Source: Vibrio sp. CK2-1 (GTDB taxonomy: Bacteria; Pseudomonadota; Gammaproteobacteria; Enterobacterales; Vibrionaceae). From it: DNA of 64,000 nucleotides. The position numbers and the translations under genes are program-made. Each line of letters begins with the position of its first letter. Positions within the stretch are counted from its first letter, which is position 1. Positions 42,367 to 52,350 of this stretch are shown piece after piece. The DNA lies in contig NZ_JAKKCJ010000009.1 of NCBI RefSeq assembly GCF_021726515.1, positions 31,047 to 95,046 of the forward strand. The letters run 5' to 3'. Under the pieces are notes generated by a model, which had not been told where the DNA came from, searched no databases, and was given only the letters and a program-made list of their open reading frames with translations.

Positions 42367-43515
42367 TTACAGTACTTTATGAGGACCAAAGCATTCGTAG
42401 TGAATGTTTGCTTCTGGTACTTGTTTTTCGACTAATTGCTTCGCAACAAACTGCATGAATTCAATTGGACCACATAGGTAGAAATCTGTCGCTTGCCAGT
42501 CGATAGAATCCACAGCGTTTAAATCCATGAAACCTTGTTGATCTTTATACCAAACCTGTTGGCTTAAGTTTGCTTGTTGTTCTGCATAGTCAGCAACCGT
42601 TTGAGCGAATGCATGACGCTCAATGCTGTCTGCAGCATGCAACCAATGGATGTTCGCTTTGTGAGTTGCTTTAATGCTTTCTAAGATGGCGAGCATTGGG
42701 GTTAGACCAACACCTGCTGAAATTAGGGCAACCGGCTTGTCTGCTTCTGCTGTAAAGAAGAAATCACCGGCTGGCGCTGCAAGTTGTACAGTATCGCCCA
42801 CTTGGATTTCATTATGAATGTGATTAGAGGCCACACCTTGATCTTCTCGTTTTACCGAGATGCGGTAAGTCTTACCATTTGGTGCATCTGACAAGCTATA
42901 TTGACGAATTTCTTGGTTGGCTAGTTTGTCTGAGTTGAGGTAGATACCAATGTATTGTCCAGGTTTGTAACCAACAACGCCTTGACCATCAGTAGGCTCA
43001 AAAACAAAGCTGGTGATCACATGGCTTTCTGGCGTTTTTTCAATGACTTTAAATTCACGAGTTCCACGCCAACCACCAATTTCTTGTTCGTTTTGTTGGT
43101 AAATTTCTTCTTCTCGGTTGATGAAAATGGTGGCGAGTAAGCCATAAGCTTCAGCCCAAGCATCGAGAACCGCTTGTCCTGGGCTCATTAGTTCATCAAT
43201 TGTTGCTAGTAAGTGAGTACCAACAATATCGTATTGCTCTGCTGTGATGTTAAAGCTGGTATGTTTTTGGGCGATCTTTTCAACCACAGGTAGTAAAACT
43301 TCAACATTATCAATGTTGGCAGCGTAGCCATAAACCGCATTGAATAGAGCTTCACGCTGACGACCAGTATCTTGATGAGTTAGGTTAAATACATCTTTCA
43401 GTTCAGGATGATGCTTGAACATACGATCATAAAAATGAGCGGTCATTGAAGGTCCCGCTTCGGCAATAAGCGGGGCGGTAGACTTGACGATATCGATGGT
43501 TGATTGACTTAACAT
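42367..43515 (-). CDS. hmp: Flavohaemoprotein, nitric oxide dioxygenase
   Basis: This protein of 382 residues is slightly shorter than E. coli Hmp. The globin domain has Tyr29 (B10) and proximal His85 in IAQKHTSF. A FAD domain has IRQYSLSDAPNGKTYRISVK, and an NAD domain has ISAGVGLTPMLAILES and FYLCGPIEFM. It oxidises nitric oxide to nitrate with O2 and NADH. It is divergent from nsrR, with an NsrR operator 16 bases before its start. Confidence 0.96.
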   Translation of the reverse strand: MLSQSTIDIVKSTAPLIAEAGPSMTAHFYDRMFKHHPELKDVFNLTHQDTGRQREALFNAVYGYAANIDNVEVLLPVVEKIAQKHTSFNITAEQYDIVGTHLLATIDELMSPGQAVLDAWAEAYGLLATIFINREEEIYQQNEQEIGGWRGTREFKVIEKTPESHVITSFVFEPTDGQGVVGYKPGQYIGIYLNSDKLANQEIRQYSLSDAPNGKTYRISVKREDQGVASNHIHNEIQVGDTVQLAAPAGDFFFTAEADKPVALISAGVGLTPMLAILESIKATHKANIHWLHAADSIERHAFAQTVADYAEQQANLSQQVWYKDQQGFMDLNAVDSIDWQATDFYLCGPIEFMQFVAKQLVEKQVPEANIHYECFGPHKVL

Positions 43516-43530
43516 ATCCGTACCTTTTTA

Positions 43531-43553
43531 AAGTTGCATTTAAGATGTATCTT
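43531..43553. promoter_or_regulatory. NsrR operator upstream of hmp
   Basis: AAGTTGCATTT-A-AGATGTATCTT closely follows the NsrR 11-1-11 inverted consensus (AAGATGCATTT and its complement), with mismatches at only a few positions. It lies 16-38 bases before the hmp start, where binding would block transcription until nitric oxide destroys the NsrR cluster. Confidence 0.78.
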
Positions 43554-43592
43554 TATTGTTATCTAAACGTATCATTCAGTCAATCTAATACT

Positions 43593-43634
43593 TATACTCA
43601 AGTGAATTCTGCATCTTGAAGTTACTTGGGTATA
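43593..43634. repeat. Palindromic element upstream of nsrR
   Basis: TATACTCAAGT and ACTTGGGTATA are inverted arms with one mismatch, enclosing GAATTCTGCATCTTGAAGTT. The right arm runs into TATAAT (43633-43638), a likely nsrR -10. A TGCATCTT half-site inside recalls an NsrR half-operator. Confidence 0.6.
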
Positions 43635-43664
43635 TAATGTTGCAATTCGAAGTTGGGAGTAGAT

Positions 43665-44090
43665 ATGCAATTAACATCTTTTACTGATTATGGTTTGAGG
43701 TCATTACTTTATTTAGCCGCATTGCCTGAGGGTGAGCGTTCTAATATACAAGCAGTGAGTGAGCGATTTTCTATTCCCAAAAATCACCTAATTAAAATCA
43801 TCAATAAACTTGCACAGCTTGGTTATATTCAAGCCACAAGAGGTAAGCATGGCGGTATTGTTTTAGGTAAGCCAGCTGAACAGATTGTCGTCGGCCAAGT
43901 GGTTAGAGACTTAGAACCATTGCAGCTAATTGATTGCTCTGAAAGTGCCTGTCACATTACATCGGCTTGTCGTTTAAAATCGCAACTCGCCAAAGCAAAA
44001 GAGGCATTCTTGTCTCAACTTGATCAATGTACTCTTGCTGACTTGCTTGATAATAATGATGATCTGGTATTACTCCTTACTCCTGTGTGA
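43665..44090 (+). CDS. nsrR: Nitric oxide-sensing repressor NsrR
   Basis: This Rrf2-family protein has 141 residues from ATG 43665 (GGGAG 5 bases upstream; a TTG at 43653 overlaps that site and is unlikely). Winged helix at the N-terminus (FTDYGLRSLLYLA and RFSIPKNHLIKIINKL). The three cluster cysteines Cys91, Cys96 and Cys102 (C-x4-C-x5-C) lie in IDCSESACHITSACRLK, as in NsrR. It should repress hmp and itself through the operator at 43531. rnr follows in the same direction. Confidence 0.95.
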   Translation: MQLTSFTDYGLRSLLYLAALPEGERSNIQAVSERFSIPKNHLIKIINKLAQLGYIQATRGKHGGIVLGKPAEQIVVGQVVRDLEPLQLIDCSESACHITSACRLKSQLAKAKEAFLSQLDQCTLADLLDNNDDLVLLLTPV

Positions 44091-44209
44091 CATACGCTTG
44101 TCATTGTTATCTGCTTTAATTAAAAGAAGATATTTAAACGATTTCTGTAGGTTAACGCCTCACTCAGATATACTAATCATTACACTTTGCGCACATAAGC
44201 AGGTTTGTC

Positions 44210-46699
44210 ATGTCCGAACGTACCCATATTGATCCTTTCGCAGCTCGTGAATCCGAAAAATACGAAAATCCAATCCCGAGTCGAGAGTTCATTCTTGATT
44301 TTTTAAAGCAAGCAAATATGCCAATGAATCGTAATGATTTATTTGAAGCTCTGAACTTAAAAGGTGAGGATGAATATGAAGGTTTACGCCGTCGCTTGAG
44401 AGCAATGGAGCGAGATGGTGAGCTGATCTTTACCCGTCGTCAATGCTATGCCTTACCAGAAAAAATCGATTTAATTAAAGGTACCGTAATTGGACACCGC
44501 GACGGCTTTGGTTGGGTTCGCCCTGAAGGAAGTGTAGGCAAAGACAATGATGTTCTGCTTCCTCATCACCAAATGCGTACAGTGATCCATGGTGACTATG
44601 TTCTTGTTCAGCCGAATGGCGAAGATAAACGTGGTCGTAAGGAAGGGCGCTTAGTTCGAATTCTTGAAGCACGTAAAACCAATCTTGTAGGACGTTTCTT
44701 TTTAGAAGATGGCCATGCCTTTGTCGTGCCTGATGATTCTCGTATTAGCCAAGATATTTTGATCCCTGATGAGTTCCGCGAAGGCGCTCGTATGGGGAAT
44801 GTGGTAGTCGTTGAATTGACCGCTCGTGCGACGCGTTCTCGTGGCATGATGGGTAAAATCGTTGAAGTACTAGGTGAAAATATGGCACCCGGTATGGAAA
44901 TTCAAATCGCGATCCATACACACCAAATTCCCGACCAATGGCCGGTTGCCGTTGAGAAGCAAGTTGAACACCTTGGTGAAGAAGTACCAGAAGAAGCCAA
45001 AGAAGGCCGAGTGGATTTACGTGATCTACCACTTGTCACTATTGATGGTGAAGATGCCCGTGACTTTGATGATGCGGTTTACTGCCAAGCGAAAAAAGGT
45101 GGTGGTTGGCGTTTATGGGTCGCCATTGCGGATGTGAGTTACTATGTTCGCCCGAATACTGCGCTAGATAAAGAAGCGATTAATCGTGGTAACTCGGTGT
45201 ACTTCCCATCGCAAGTTGTCCCTATGTTGCCTGAAGTTTTGTCGAACGGTTTATGTTCGTTAAACCCACAAGTTGACCGTTTATGTATGGTCTGTGAAAT
45301 GACCATTTCGGCTTCGGGTAAGCTTTCTGGCTACAAGCATTATGAAGCGGTGATGAATTCACATGCTCGTCTCACCTACAATAAAGTATCGGATATTTTA
45401 GAGGGTAATGAAGAGTTACGTACTCGTTATCATGCCTTAGTGCCGGACTTAGAAGAATTACACAAAATGTATAACGTGCTGAAAGTGGCGCGTGAAAACC
45501 GTGGGGCGATTGAATTTGAAACCACGGAAACCAAATTTATCTTTAATGAACTGCGTAAAATTGATCGTATTGAACCTGTCGTGCGTAACGATGCGCATAA
45601 GATCATTGAAGAATGTATGATTTTAGCCAATATCGCATCGGCCTCTTTTGTTGAAAAAGCCAAAGAGCCTGCACTATACCGTGTGCATGACACTCCAGGT
45701 GAAGAGCGACTTACAGGCTTTAGAGATTTCTTGGGTGAGTTAGGTTTGAACTTAACCGGCGGGCTTGAGCCAACGCCAACTGATTATGCGCAATTGATCA
45801 AAGCAATTGGTGAGCGTCCAGATAAAGAGCTGATTCAAACCATGTTGTTACGCTCGATGAAGCAAGCGGTTTATAATGCGGAAAATGGTGGCCACTTTGG
45901 TTTAGCATTACAGCGTTATGCTCACTTTACTTCACCGATTCGTCGTTATCCGGATCTGCTACTTCACCGTGCGATTAAATATTTAATTGCGAAGAATGAC
46001 GGTGTGAATACCGACCGTTGGACGCCAACCGGTGGTTATCATTATAGCTTTGATGATATGGACTTTTACGGTGAGCAATGCTCAATGACTGAGCGTCGTG
46101 CGGACGATGCCACCCGTGATGTCTCTGATTGGCTAAAATGTGAATACATGCAAGACCATGTCGGCGAAGAGCTCGACGGGGTGATTGCCAATGTGACTGG
46201 TTTTGGTTTCTTTGTTCGATTGAGTGATCTACACATTGATGGTTTAGTGCATATTTCGTCATTAGCGAATGACTATTATCAATTTGATCCTCTAGGTCAG
46301 CGCTTGATTGGTGAGAGTTCAGGCGTTATTTATCGCTTGGGTGATTCAGTTAAAGTAAAAGTATTAGCGGTAAATCTTGATGATCGCCAAATTGACTTTG
46401 AAGTAGTGGGTACTGAGCGCCAACCTCGCGGTAAAGGTAAGACGGCTAAGAAGCGTGCTGCTAATGCGGATAAAAAGGCATCGACTCAAAAGAAACAAGC
46501 GGTTAAAGCCAATAAACCTGGTCAAAAAGCGAAGCCACTGGTTGAGCCAACTAAGCGACCAGATGACAGTTCTGACAAACCGAAAAAGAAAAAAGCGCGT
46601 AAGCCGAAAGGAGCCGCTGCCGGAAAACCGGGCACGAAACCTAAGCGTAGTAAGCCATCGGCATCTAAGCGCGCTAAGATGAAACAACAAAATTCTTAA
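44210..46699 (+). CDS. rnr: Ribonuclease R
   Basis: This protein has 829 residues. The N-terminal helix-turn-helix and cold-shock domains ([17 protein letters not shown]) precede the RNB catalytic domain with [13 protein letters not shown] and the [16 protein letters not shown] block. An S1 domain follows ([25 protein letters not shown]), then a lysine-rich tail of about 100 residues. It degrades structured RNA 3' to 5' and helps clear tmRNA targets. It follows nsrR and precedes rlmB, as in E. coli. Confidence 0.97.
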   Translation: MSERTHIDPFAARESEKYENPIPSREFILDFLKQANMPMNRNDLFEALNLKGEDEYEGLRRRLRAMERDGELIFTRRQCYALPEKIDLIKGTVIGHRDGFGWVRPEGSVGKDNDVLLPHHQMRTVIHGDYVLVQPNGEDKRGRKEGRLVRILEARKTNLVGRFFLEDGHAFVVPDDSRISQDILIPDEFREGARMGNVVVVELTARATRSRGMMGKIVEVLGENMAPGMEIQIAIHTHQIPDQWPVAVEKQVEHLGEEVPEEAKEGRVDLRDLPLVTIDGEDARDFDDAVYCQAKKGGGWRLWVAIADVSYYVRPNTALDKEAINRGNSVYFPSQVVPMLPEVLSNGLCSLNPQVDRLCMVCEMTISASGKLSGYKHYEAVMNSHARLTYNKVSDILEGNEELRTRYHALVPDLEELHKMYNVLKVARENRGAIEFETTETKFIFNELRKIDRIEPVVRNDAHKIIEECMILANIASASFVEKAKEPALYRVHDTPGEERLTGFRDFLGELGLNLTGGLEPTPTDYAQLIKAIGERPDKELIQTMLLRSMKQAVYNAENGGHFGLALQRYAHFTSPIRRYPDLLLHRAIKYLIAKNDGVNTDRWTPTGGYHYSFDDMDFYGEQCSMTERRADDATRDVSDWLKCEYMQDHVGEELDGVIANVTGFGFFVRLSDLHIDGLVHISSLANDYYQFDPLGQRLIGESSGVIYRLGDSVKVKVLAVNLDDRQIDFEVVGTERQPRGKGKTAKKRAANADKKASTQKKQAVKANKPGQKAKPLVEPTKRPDDSSDKPKKKKARKPKGAAAGKPGTKPKRSKPSASKRAKMKQQNS

Positions 46700-46769
46700 G
46701 TTTAGTGGCTTTCTGAATCACAGAGAGCCGCATTAATAAATATGGGTGCTAGTACCCTCAAGGTAAACA

Positions 46770-47519
46770 ATGAGTAACGAATTTATTTTTGGCATTCATG
46801 CCATTAACGCTGTGTTAGATAAAGACCCAGCACGCCTAGTTGAAGCATTTGTTCTTAAAGGCCGTGAAGATGACCGACTAATGCCGGTGATCAACCAACT
46901 ACAGAAGTTTGGTGTATCAGTACAACAAATGGGACGTAAAGCGCTTGATGACAAAGCGCAAGGGGCGAACCACCAAGGTATTATTGCCAAAGTAAAACCA
47001 GCTAAGCAGTTAAATGAACATCACCTCGATGACATCATTGCGGCGTGCCAAGCAAAAGGTGAGCAGCCTTTATTATTAGTTTTAGATGGCGTTACCGACC
47101 CGCATAACCTAGGCGCTTGCTTGCGTAATGCTGATGCAGCCGGCGTTGCTGCGGTTATCGTACCAAAAGATAAATCTGCACCTTTGACAGGTACGGTAAG
47201 CAAAGTCGCTTGTGGCGCGGCAGAGACGGTTCCATTTGTTCGAGTGACCAACCTTGCTCGCACCATGAGAGCGCTGCAAGAACAAGGAATCTGGTTTGTC
47301 GGCACGGCGGGTGAAGCGACTCACGATATCTATCAAGCCAAATTAACTGGCCCATTGGCGATTGTAATGGGAGCAGAAGGTGACGGTATGCGCCGTTTAA
47401 CTCGTGAAACCTGTGATGATTTAATCAAGATCCCAATGGCGGGTAGTGTTTCAAGCTTAAATGTCTCAGTGGCAACTGGGGTGTGTTTGTTTGAAGCTGT
47501 GCGTCAGCGTTTAGGTTAA
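46770..47519 (+). CDS. rlmB: 23S rRNA Gm2251 methyltransferase RlmB
   Basis: This protein has 249 residues of the SpoU/TrmH knotted methyltransferase family. An N-terminal L30e-like domain starts [13 protein letters not shown]. The motifs [35 protein letters not shown] and [18 protein letters not shown] form the SAM knot. It methylates G2251 in the peptidyl transferase P loop. Confidence 0.97.
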   Translation: MSNEFIFGIHAINAVLDKDPARLVEAFVLKGREDDRLMPVINQLQKFGVSVQQMGRKALDDKAQGANHQGIIAKVKPAKQLNEHHLDDIIAACQAKGEQPLLLVLDGVTDPHNLGACLRNADAAGVAAVIVPKDKSAPLTGTVSKVACGAAETVPFVRVTNLARTMRALQEQGIWFVGTAGEATHDIYQAKLTGPLAIVMGAEGDGMRRLTRETCDDLIKIPMAGSVSSLNVSVATGVCLFEAVRQRLG

Positions 47520-47800
47520 AGCTAGAGCCGAGGTGCGGGGACGCTTCGCTAGAGAGCCGAAAAGCAGGAAATTGTTGCGAGTCGCGTGTAGCGTATTTCG
47601 TGTTTGGTAACGGCTTTTGCTTTTTGCTCTTCCTCGCAACTTGGAGCGAAGGTACTCGGCTCTCGCGGCCGGCTTTTGCTTTTTGCTCTTCCTCGCAACT
47701 CGAAGCGCAGCGTACTCGGCTCTCGCAACCTGACTTTCTGTTTTTTCGAGCCACGAGCAGCGTAGCGCCCGAGCCCCCGAGAAACGCTCCCCCCCTTTTC
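47520..47800. repeat. Composite intergenic repeat block, rlmB-rpsF gap
   Basis: The block starts 2 bases after the rlmB stop with AGAGCCGAGGTGCGGGGACG and GAGAGCCGAAAAGCAGGAA, and ends with CGAGCCACGAGCAGCGTAGC. Open frames across it on both strands are repeat-encoded and have no ribosome binding site. It is the only large block of this family right of 30 kb. Confidence 0.72.
47611..47728. repeat. Tandem duplication, 59-base period
   Basis: CGGCTTTTGCTTTTTGCTCT starts at 47611 and again at 47670. The copies agree through TCCTCGCAACT and TACTCGGCTCTCGC with a few differences in between. Confidence 0.85.
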
Positions 47801-47942
47801 TTTTTCATCTTTCTCTTGCCTAATCTGGTGACGTCTTATACAATTCGCCGTCCTGAAATCTCGGTCTTTTATATTTTTCGTTCCTTGTTTCCTCCGGATG
47901 ACCGAGCCAATGTGGAAACTAATAATCCGTAAGGAGCAACCT

Positions 47943-48326
47943 ATGCGTCATTACGAAATCGTATTCATGGTGCACCCTGATCAAAGCGAGCAAGTTGCTG
48001 GCATGATCGAGCGTTACACTGGTTCTATCACTGAAGCTGGCGGTACTATCCACCGTCTAGAAGATTGGGGTCGTCGTCAAATGGCTTACCCAATCAACAA
48101 ACTTCACAAAGCTCACTATGTTCTTATGAACGTAGAAGCTGGCCAAGAAGTGATTGACGAACTAGAAACTGCTTTCCGTTTTAACGATGCAGTTCTACGT
48201 AACATGATCATGCGCACTAAATCTGCAGTAACTGAACAATCAATCATGATGAAAGCACGTGAAGAACGCGCTCCTCGTCGTGAAGAGCGTTCTGAAGCTA
48301 AGTCAGAAGAAGCAGCAGCTGAGTAA
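47943..48326 (+). CDS. rpsF: 30S ribosomal protein S6
   Basis: This protein has 127 residues from ATG 47943, preceded by AAGGAG; the frame is open further upstream but that part has no ribosome binding site. It starts [18 protein letters not shown], with [19 protein letters not shown] and an acidic tail (the substrate of RimK in E. coli). It is first in the rpsF-priB-rpsR-rplI operon. Confidence 0.97.
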   Translation: MRHYEIVFMVHPDQSEQVAGMIERYTGSITEAGGTIHRLEDWGRRQMAYPINKLHKAHYVLMNVEAGQEVIDELETAFRFNDAVLRNMIMRTKSAVTEQSIMMKAREERAPRREERSEAKSEEAAAE

Positions 48327-48332
48327 TCATTG

Positions 48333-48635
48333 ATGACCAATCGATTGGAGTTAAGCGGCACTGTCGTTAAAGCTCCGGTTAGAAGCCTAAGTCCTGCCGG
48401 CATCGCTCATTGCCATTTTAGTATTGAGCACCGCTCGACAGTACAAGAAGCGAATTTACCGAGACAAGTTTATTGTCGTATGCAGGTAGTCGTGAGTGGG
48501 CAAGGGTCACAAGAATTAACTCAATATTTAGTTTTAGGTAGTCACATCAAGGTAAGTGGTTTTGTCGCTTATCACACCGGCCGAAATGGTTTGGGGAAAT
48601 TGGTGTTACATGCCGACAACATTACTCAAATTTAA
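48333..48635 (+). CDS. priB: Primosomal replication protein N (PriB)
   Basis: This protein has 100 residues with an OB fold ([29 protein letters not shown] ending). It binds single-stranded DNA and stabilises PriA in replication restart. The start is ATG 48333, 6 bases after the rpsF stop; there is no strong ribosome binding site, so coupling to rpsF is likely. It is nested among ribosomal genes, as in E. coli. Confidence 0.95.
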   Translation: MTNRLELSGTVVKAPVRSLSPAGIAHCHFSIEHRSTVQEANLPRQVYCRMQVVVSGQGSQELTQYLVLGSHIKVSGFVAYHTGRNGLGKLVLHADNITQI

Positions 48636-48648
48636 GATCAGGAGATAG

Positions 48649-48879
<231 letters not shown>

Positions 48880-48917
48880 TTGGCAGCAGTTTAATTAAGT
48901 TTAAGAGGACTAAGATA

Positions 48918-49367
48918 ATGCAAGTTATTCTACTTGATAAAATCGGTAACCTAGGCAACCTTGGCGACCAAGTTAACGTTAAATCTGGCTACGCTCGTAA
49001 CTTCCTTATCCCACAGGGTAAAGCAGTTATGGCTACTAAAGCTAACGTTGAAGTTTTCGAAGCACGTCGCGCTGAACTAGAAGCTAAAGTTGCTGAGCAA
49101 CTAGCTGCTGCTCAAGCTCGCGCTGAGAAAGTTAACGCATTAGAAGCAGTTGTTGTTGCTTCTAAAGCGGGTGACGAAGGTAAACTATTTGGTTCTATCG
49201 GTACTCGTGATATCGCTGATGCAGTTACTGCAGCTGGCGTTGAGATCGTTAAGAGCGAAGTTCGTCTTCCTGAAGGCGCACTACGTACAACTGGCGAGTT
49301 TGAAATCAGCATCCAACTTCACTCTGAAGTATTTGCTGAAGTTAAACTTCAAGTTGTTGCTGCTTAA
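48918..49367 (+). CDS. rplI: 50S ribosomal protein L9
   Basis: This protein has 149 residues. The N-terminal RNA-binding domain is [20 protein letters not shown] and [17 protein letters not shown] long connecting helix and a C-terminal domain ([16 protein letters not shown]) follow. It is last in the operon, before a terminator. Confidence 0.98.
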   Translation: MQVILLDKIGNLGNLGDQVNVKSGYARNFLIPQGKAVMATKANVEVFEARRAELEAKVAEQLAAAQARAEKVNALEAVVVASKAGDEGKLFGSIGTRDIADAVTAAGVEIVKSEVRLPEGALRTTGEFEISIQLHSEVFAEVKLQVVAA

Positions 49368-49392
49368 TCGCTAGCATCAAAGCGTAATAAAG

Positions 49393-49417
49393 AAACCGGC
49401 CTAGTGTCGGTTTTTTT
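49393..49417 (+). terminator. Rho-independent terminator of the rpsF operon
   Basis: AACCGGC pairs with GTCGGTT around CTAGT, followed by seven T residues. Confidence 0.88.
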
Positions 49418-49489
49418 ATGTCTAAATTTTAGGGTATTTGCTTGGTATGTGTAGAGCGTATTTGGTCGATTAGAGAATAAATAGCGATG

Positions 49490-50713
49490 TTACTTTGGCG
49501 AGTACAATATATTGATGGTCAGCACGGTATCTGTTTTTTCTAGGTTATTAGGTACTCGGCTTAGGTGTTCTATGCTTTGTGATATTTTCAAAGCAATATC
49601 TTCGGTTATATCGTTAATAATACTAATTTCAGTATCAAAACGAGTATTGCTTGAACCACTAACCATAGTGCCATCAAAGTTAAATGAGGTTCTATCAAGC
49701 GGTTTCCAGTTAAGAGTTAAGCTTGCACGGACAATCGGCTCGTCAACATTTTCTGGAAATATTGGGTCGTCGTCATCGATTTCATCGGTATTGGGTTCTT
49801 GATAACGATAACCAGGGCCGAGTTCGGTCTCAACTTTTAGCGTTTCGGTGTTTGTGATCTGATAACCCAAACCGGTTGAAACGGTATAATCATGAAAGTA
49901 TGAACTGTATTTCGAATCTATACCTTTAAAGTTGCCATAGATATAGAATTTAGGACTGATTTTATAGTCACTTTGCAATTGATAGGTTTGTTCGCGCTCG
50001 TCTTCTTCACCATCTTCATTTTTCAGATAGATTTTTATTTCACCACTATTACGTAAGCGGCCACTGATTTGTGACAGTGATAGGCGTGCATTTAAAGCAC
50101 GTTCATCTTCATTGCCTTGTTCTGAGCGATAGCCAAACTCGATTTCAGGCAACCAGGTTGAACTACCAACCGAGCTAGATTCTGTAGAAGCGTCTTTTTT
50201 CGTCGTGTCTAGCGTTTCACTGACGGCTTTTTTATCAGTACCTGTGCTTGGCTTGGCTACTTTTTCTTTTCCCTTCCCTTCATCAAGAAGCTCGGCAATA
50301 AGATCTTCATCGATGCCATCATCTTCTGAGTCTGAACTTGCAGCTTGCTCAGTTGATTGGGTGGAAGGATCGGTAGGATTATTATCTGCTGAATCTGCTG
50401 AATCTGCTGTAGTCTCGGCATCAGGTGTTGGTTCGAATGTGATCTCTTCAGAATCACTATCGGCAACTTCTGTCTCTTCAGTTGAATCTACATTTTTATT
50501 TGTTTCAGCTGTCGTTGAGTTCTCCTGCTGAGTGCTTTCAGAGGAGGGCGTTGCGGTTTGAGTATCATCCTTGGGTACGATTACGGAATTGTCGGTTACC
50601 ACGCTATTATTACCTGTCACATCATTTGTTGATGATTGACTCGGTAACGCGTCTTCACTATAAGCTTGGCTGCTTATAATTAAACACAATAGTGGTAATA
50701 ATCGATTTTGCAC
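49490..50713 (-). CDS. DUF481-type outer-membrane barrel with a long acidic disordered N-terminus
   Basis: This protein has 407 residues from GTG 50713. I prefer this start because it gives a compact signal peptide (QNRLLPLLCLIISSQAYS) with GAGG 11 bases upstream; ATG 50767 gives an unusual long n-region. Residues about 20-185 are Ser, Thr, Asp, Glu and Gln rich and surely disordered, with a SADSADSAD microrepeat. The C-terminal half alternates like a beta barrel and has DUF481 features (EIEFGYRSEQGNEDERALNA, LQSDYKISPKFYIYGNFKG, TGLGYQITNTETLKVETELG). The function is unknown. It is divergent from dnaB. Confidence 0.8.
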   Translation of the reverse strand: MQNRLLPLLCLIISSQAYSEDALPSQSSTNDVTGNNSVVTDNSVIVPKDDTQTATPSSESTQQENSTTAETNKNVDSTEETEVADSDSEEITFEPTPDAETTADSADSADNNPTDPSTQSTEQAASSDSEDDGIDEDLIAELLDEGKGKEKVAKPSTGTDKKAVSETLDTTKKDASTESSSVGSSTWLPEIEFGYRSEQGNEDERALNARLSLSQISGRLRNSGEIKIYLKNEDGEEDEREQTYQLQSDYKISPKFYIYGNFKGIDSKYSSYFHDYTVSTGLGYQITNTETLKVETELGPGYRYQEPNTDEIDDDDPIFPENVDEPIVRASLTLNWKPLDRTSFNFDGTMVSGSSNTRFDTEISIINDITEDIALKISQSIEHLSRVPNNLEKTDTVLTINILYSPK

Positions 50714-50871
50714 TAAGCGTGATACCTCAATAAAATAACAGCCGACGATAATAAAGGATGTCGACATTTTGCCGTCATCATAACGTTAAAACTTTTTTTA
50801 TTCGATAGTGTGATTACAAATCGACACACTCAGTTATAATAGTCGACCTCATTTCGCAAGTAAGTGGTCCC

Positions 50872-52266
50872 ATGGCAGAAAATAAACCTCGCAAAATCGT
50901 AGACGCTCAAGTTGATGCCCTTAAAGTTCCTCCTCATTCTCTAGAGGCTGAACAGTCCGTACTCGGCGGTCTTTTGCTCGATAATGAACGCTGGGATTCG
51001 ATTGCTGGCAAGGTGGTAGAAAAAGACTTCTATAGTCGACCACATCGTCTTATTTTTGCCGCAATCAAAGCGATTTTAGAAAATAGCCAACCACTCGATC
51101 TTATCACTTTATCTGAGCACCTCGAACAGCGAGAAGAGCTAGAATCTGTAGGTGGTTTCGCTTATTTAGCCGATCTCGCTAAAAACACCCCTAGTGCTGC
51201 CAATATTAATGCCTATGCCGATATTGTGTGTGAACGTGCTTTAGTTCGTAACCTTATCGGTATTGCGAATGAAATCGCCGATGCAGGTTATGATCCTCAA
51301 GGGCGTAGCTCGGCAGATTTACTTGATATGGCAGAAAGTAAAGTGTTTGCCATTGCTGAAGAGCGCACTACCGAAAGTGAAGGCCCTCAAGGGGTGGATA
51401 ATATCCTAGAAAAGACCCTTGAGCGAATTGAAGAATTATACAAATCACCACAAGATGGGGTGACTGGGGTTTCAACGGGCTTTACTGACCTCAATAAGAA
51501 AACGGCAGGCTTGCAAGGCTCTGATTTAATCATTGTCGCGGCACGTCCTTCGATGGGTAAAACCACTTTTGCGATGAACCTTTGTGAAAATGCCGCAATG
51601 GATCAAGAAAAGCCAGTACTGATTTTCTCACTAGAGATGCCCGCCGAACAGTTAATGATGCGTATGTTGGCTTCGTTGTCACGCGTTGACCAAACTAAGA
51701 TCCGTACCGGTCAATTGGATGATGAAGATTGGGCGCGTATTTCATCGACCATGGGTATTCTGATGCAGAAGAAGAATATGTATATCGATGATAGTTCGGG
51801 TTTAACGCCAACCGATTTACGTTCACGTGCACGTCGAATAGCTCGTGAAACCGGTGGGTTATCGATGATCATGGTCGATTACCTTCAATTAATGCGTGTA
51901 CCGGGTTTGCAAGATAACCGTACTTTGGAAATTTCCGAGATTTCTCGATCTCTTAAAGCGCTGGCTAAAGAATTAAATGTTCCAGTCGTTGCACTATCTC
52001 AGCTTAACCGTTCTTTGGAGCAACGTGCTGATAAACGTCCAATTAACTCGGATTTACGTGAATCTGGGGCGATTGAGCAGGATGCCGATTTGATTATGTT
52101 TATCTATCGTGATGAGGTTTACCATCCAGATAGTGCATTAAAAGGCATCGCTGAAATTATTATTGGTAAGCAGCGTAACGGTCCAATCGGCTCTGTGCGA
52201 CTCACTTTCCAAGGTCAGTTCTCACGCTTTGATAATTACGCTGGCCCTGCTTTTGATGATGAATAA
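50872..52266 (+). CDS. dnaB: Replicative DNA helicase DnaB
   Basis: This protein has 464 residues. The N-terminal DnaG-interacting domain (PPHSLEAEQSVLGGLLLDNE) is joined by a linker to a RecA-like motor with Walker A ARPSMGKTTFAMN, SLEMPAEQLMMRMLAS, DYLQLMRVPG and SQLNRSLEQRADKRP. There is no intein. A TATAAT at 50835-50840 may be its -10. A terminator follows. Confidence 0.98.
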   Translation: MAENKPRKIVDAQVDALKVPPHSLEAEQSVLGGLLLDNERWDSIAGKVVEKDFYSRPHRLIFAAIKAILENSQPLDLITLSEHLEQREELESVGGFAYLADLAKNTPSAANINAYADIVCERALVRNLIGIANEIADAGYDPQGRSSADLLDMAESKVFAIAEERTTESEGPQGVDNILEKTLERIEELYKSPQDGVTGVSTGFTDLNKKTAGLQGSDLIIVAARPSMGKTTFAMNLCENAAMDQEKPVLIFSLEMPAEQLMMRMLASLSRVDQTKIRTGQLDDEDWARISSTMGILMQKKNMYIDDSSGLTPTDLRSRARRIARETGGLSMIMVDYLQLMRVPGLQDNRTLEISEISRSLKALAKELNVPVVALSQLNRSLEQRADKRPINSDLRESGAIEQDADLIMFIYRDEVYHPDSALKGIAEIIIGKQRNGPIGSVRLTFQGQFSRFDNYAGPAFDDE

Positions 52267-52273
52267 ATAACAC

Positions 52274-52310
52274 AATCAAGCTGGCTTTTGTTAGTCAGCT
52301 TGATTTTTTA
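52274..52310 (+). terminator. Terminator after dnaB
   Basis: AATCAAGCTG pairs with CAGCTTGATT around a 15-base loop and is followed by TTTTTA. Confidence 0.85.
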
Positions 52311-52350
52311 TTGCCGATTACCCCTTCCTGCATCTCAAGGACACACTGAA

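Noticed and set aside
47520..47800. Integron attC or insertion sequence remnant
   Set aside because: There is no transposase fragment, no terminal inverted repeats with target duplication, and no attC core sites; the same words occur as plain intergenic repeats elsewhere.
47425..47932. Open frames on both strands (127 and 110 codons) across the rlmB-rpsF gap
   Set aside because: They are encoded by repeat words and the 59-base duplication, have no ribosome binding site, overlap rlmB or rpsF, and have low-complexity products.
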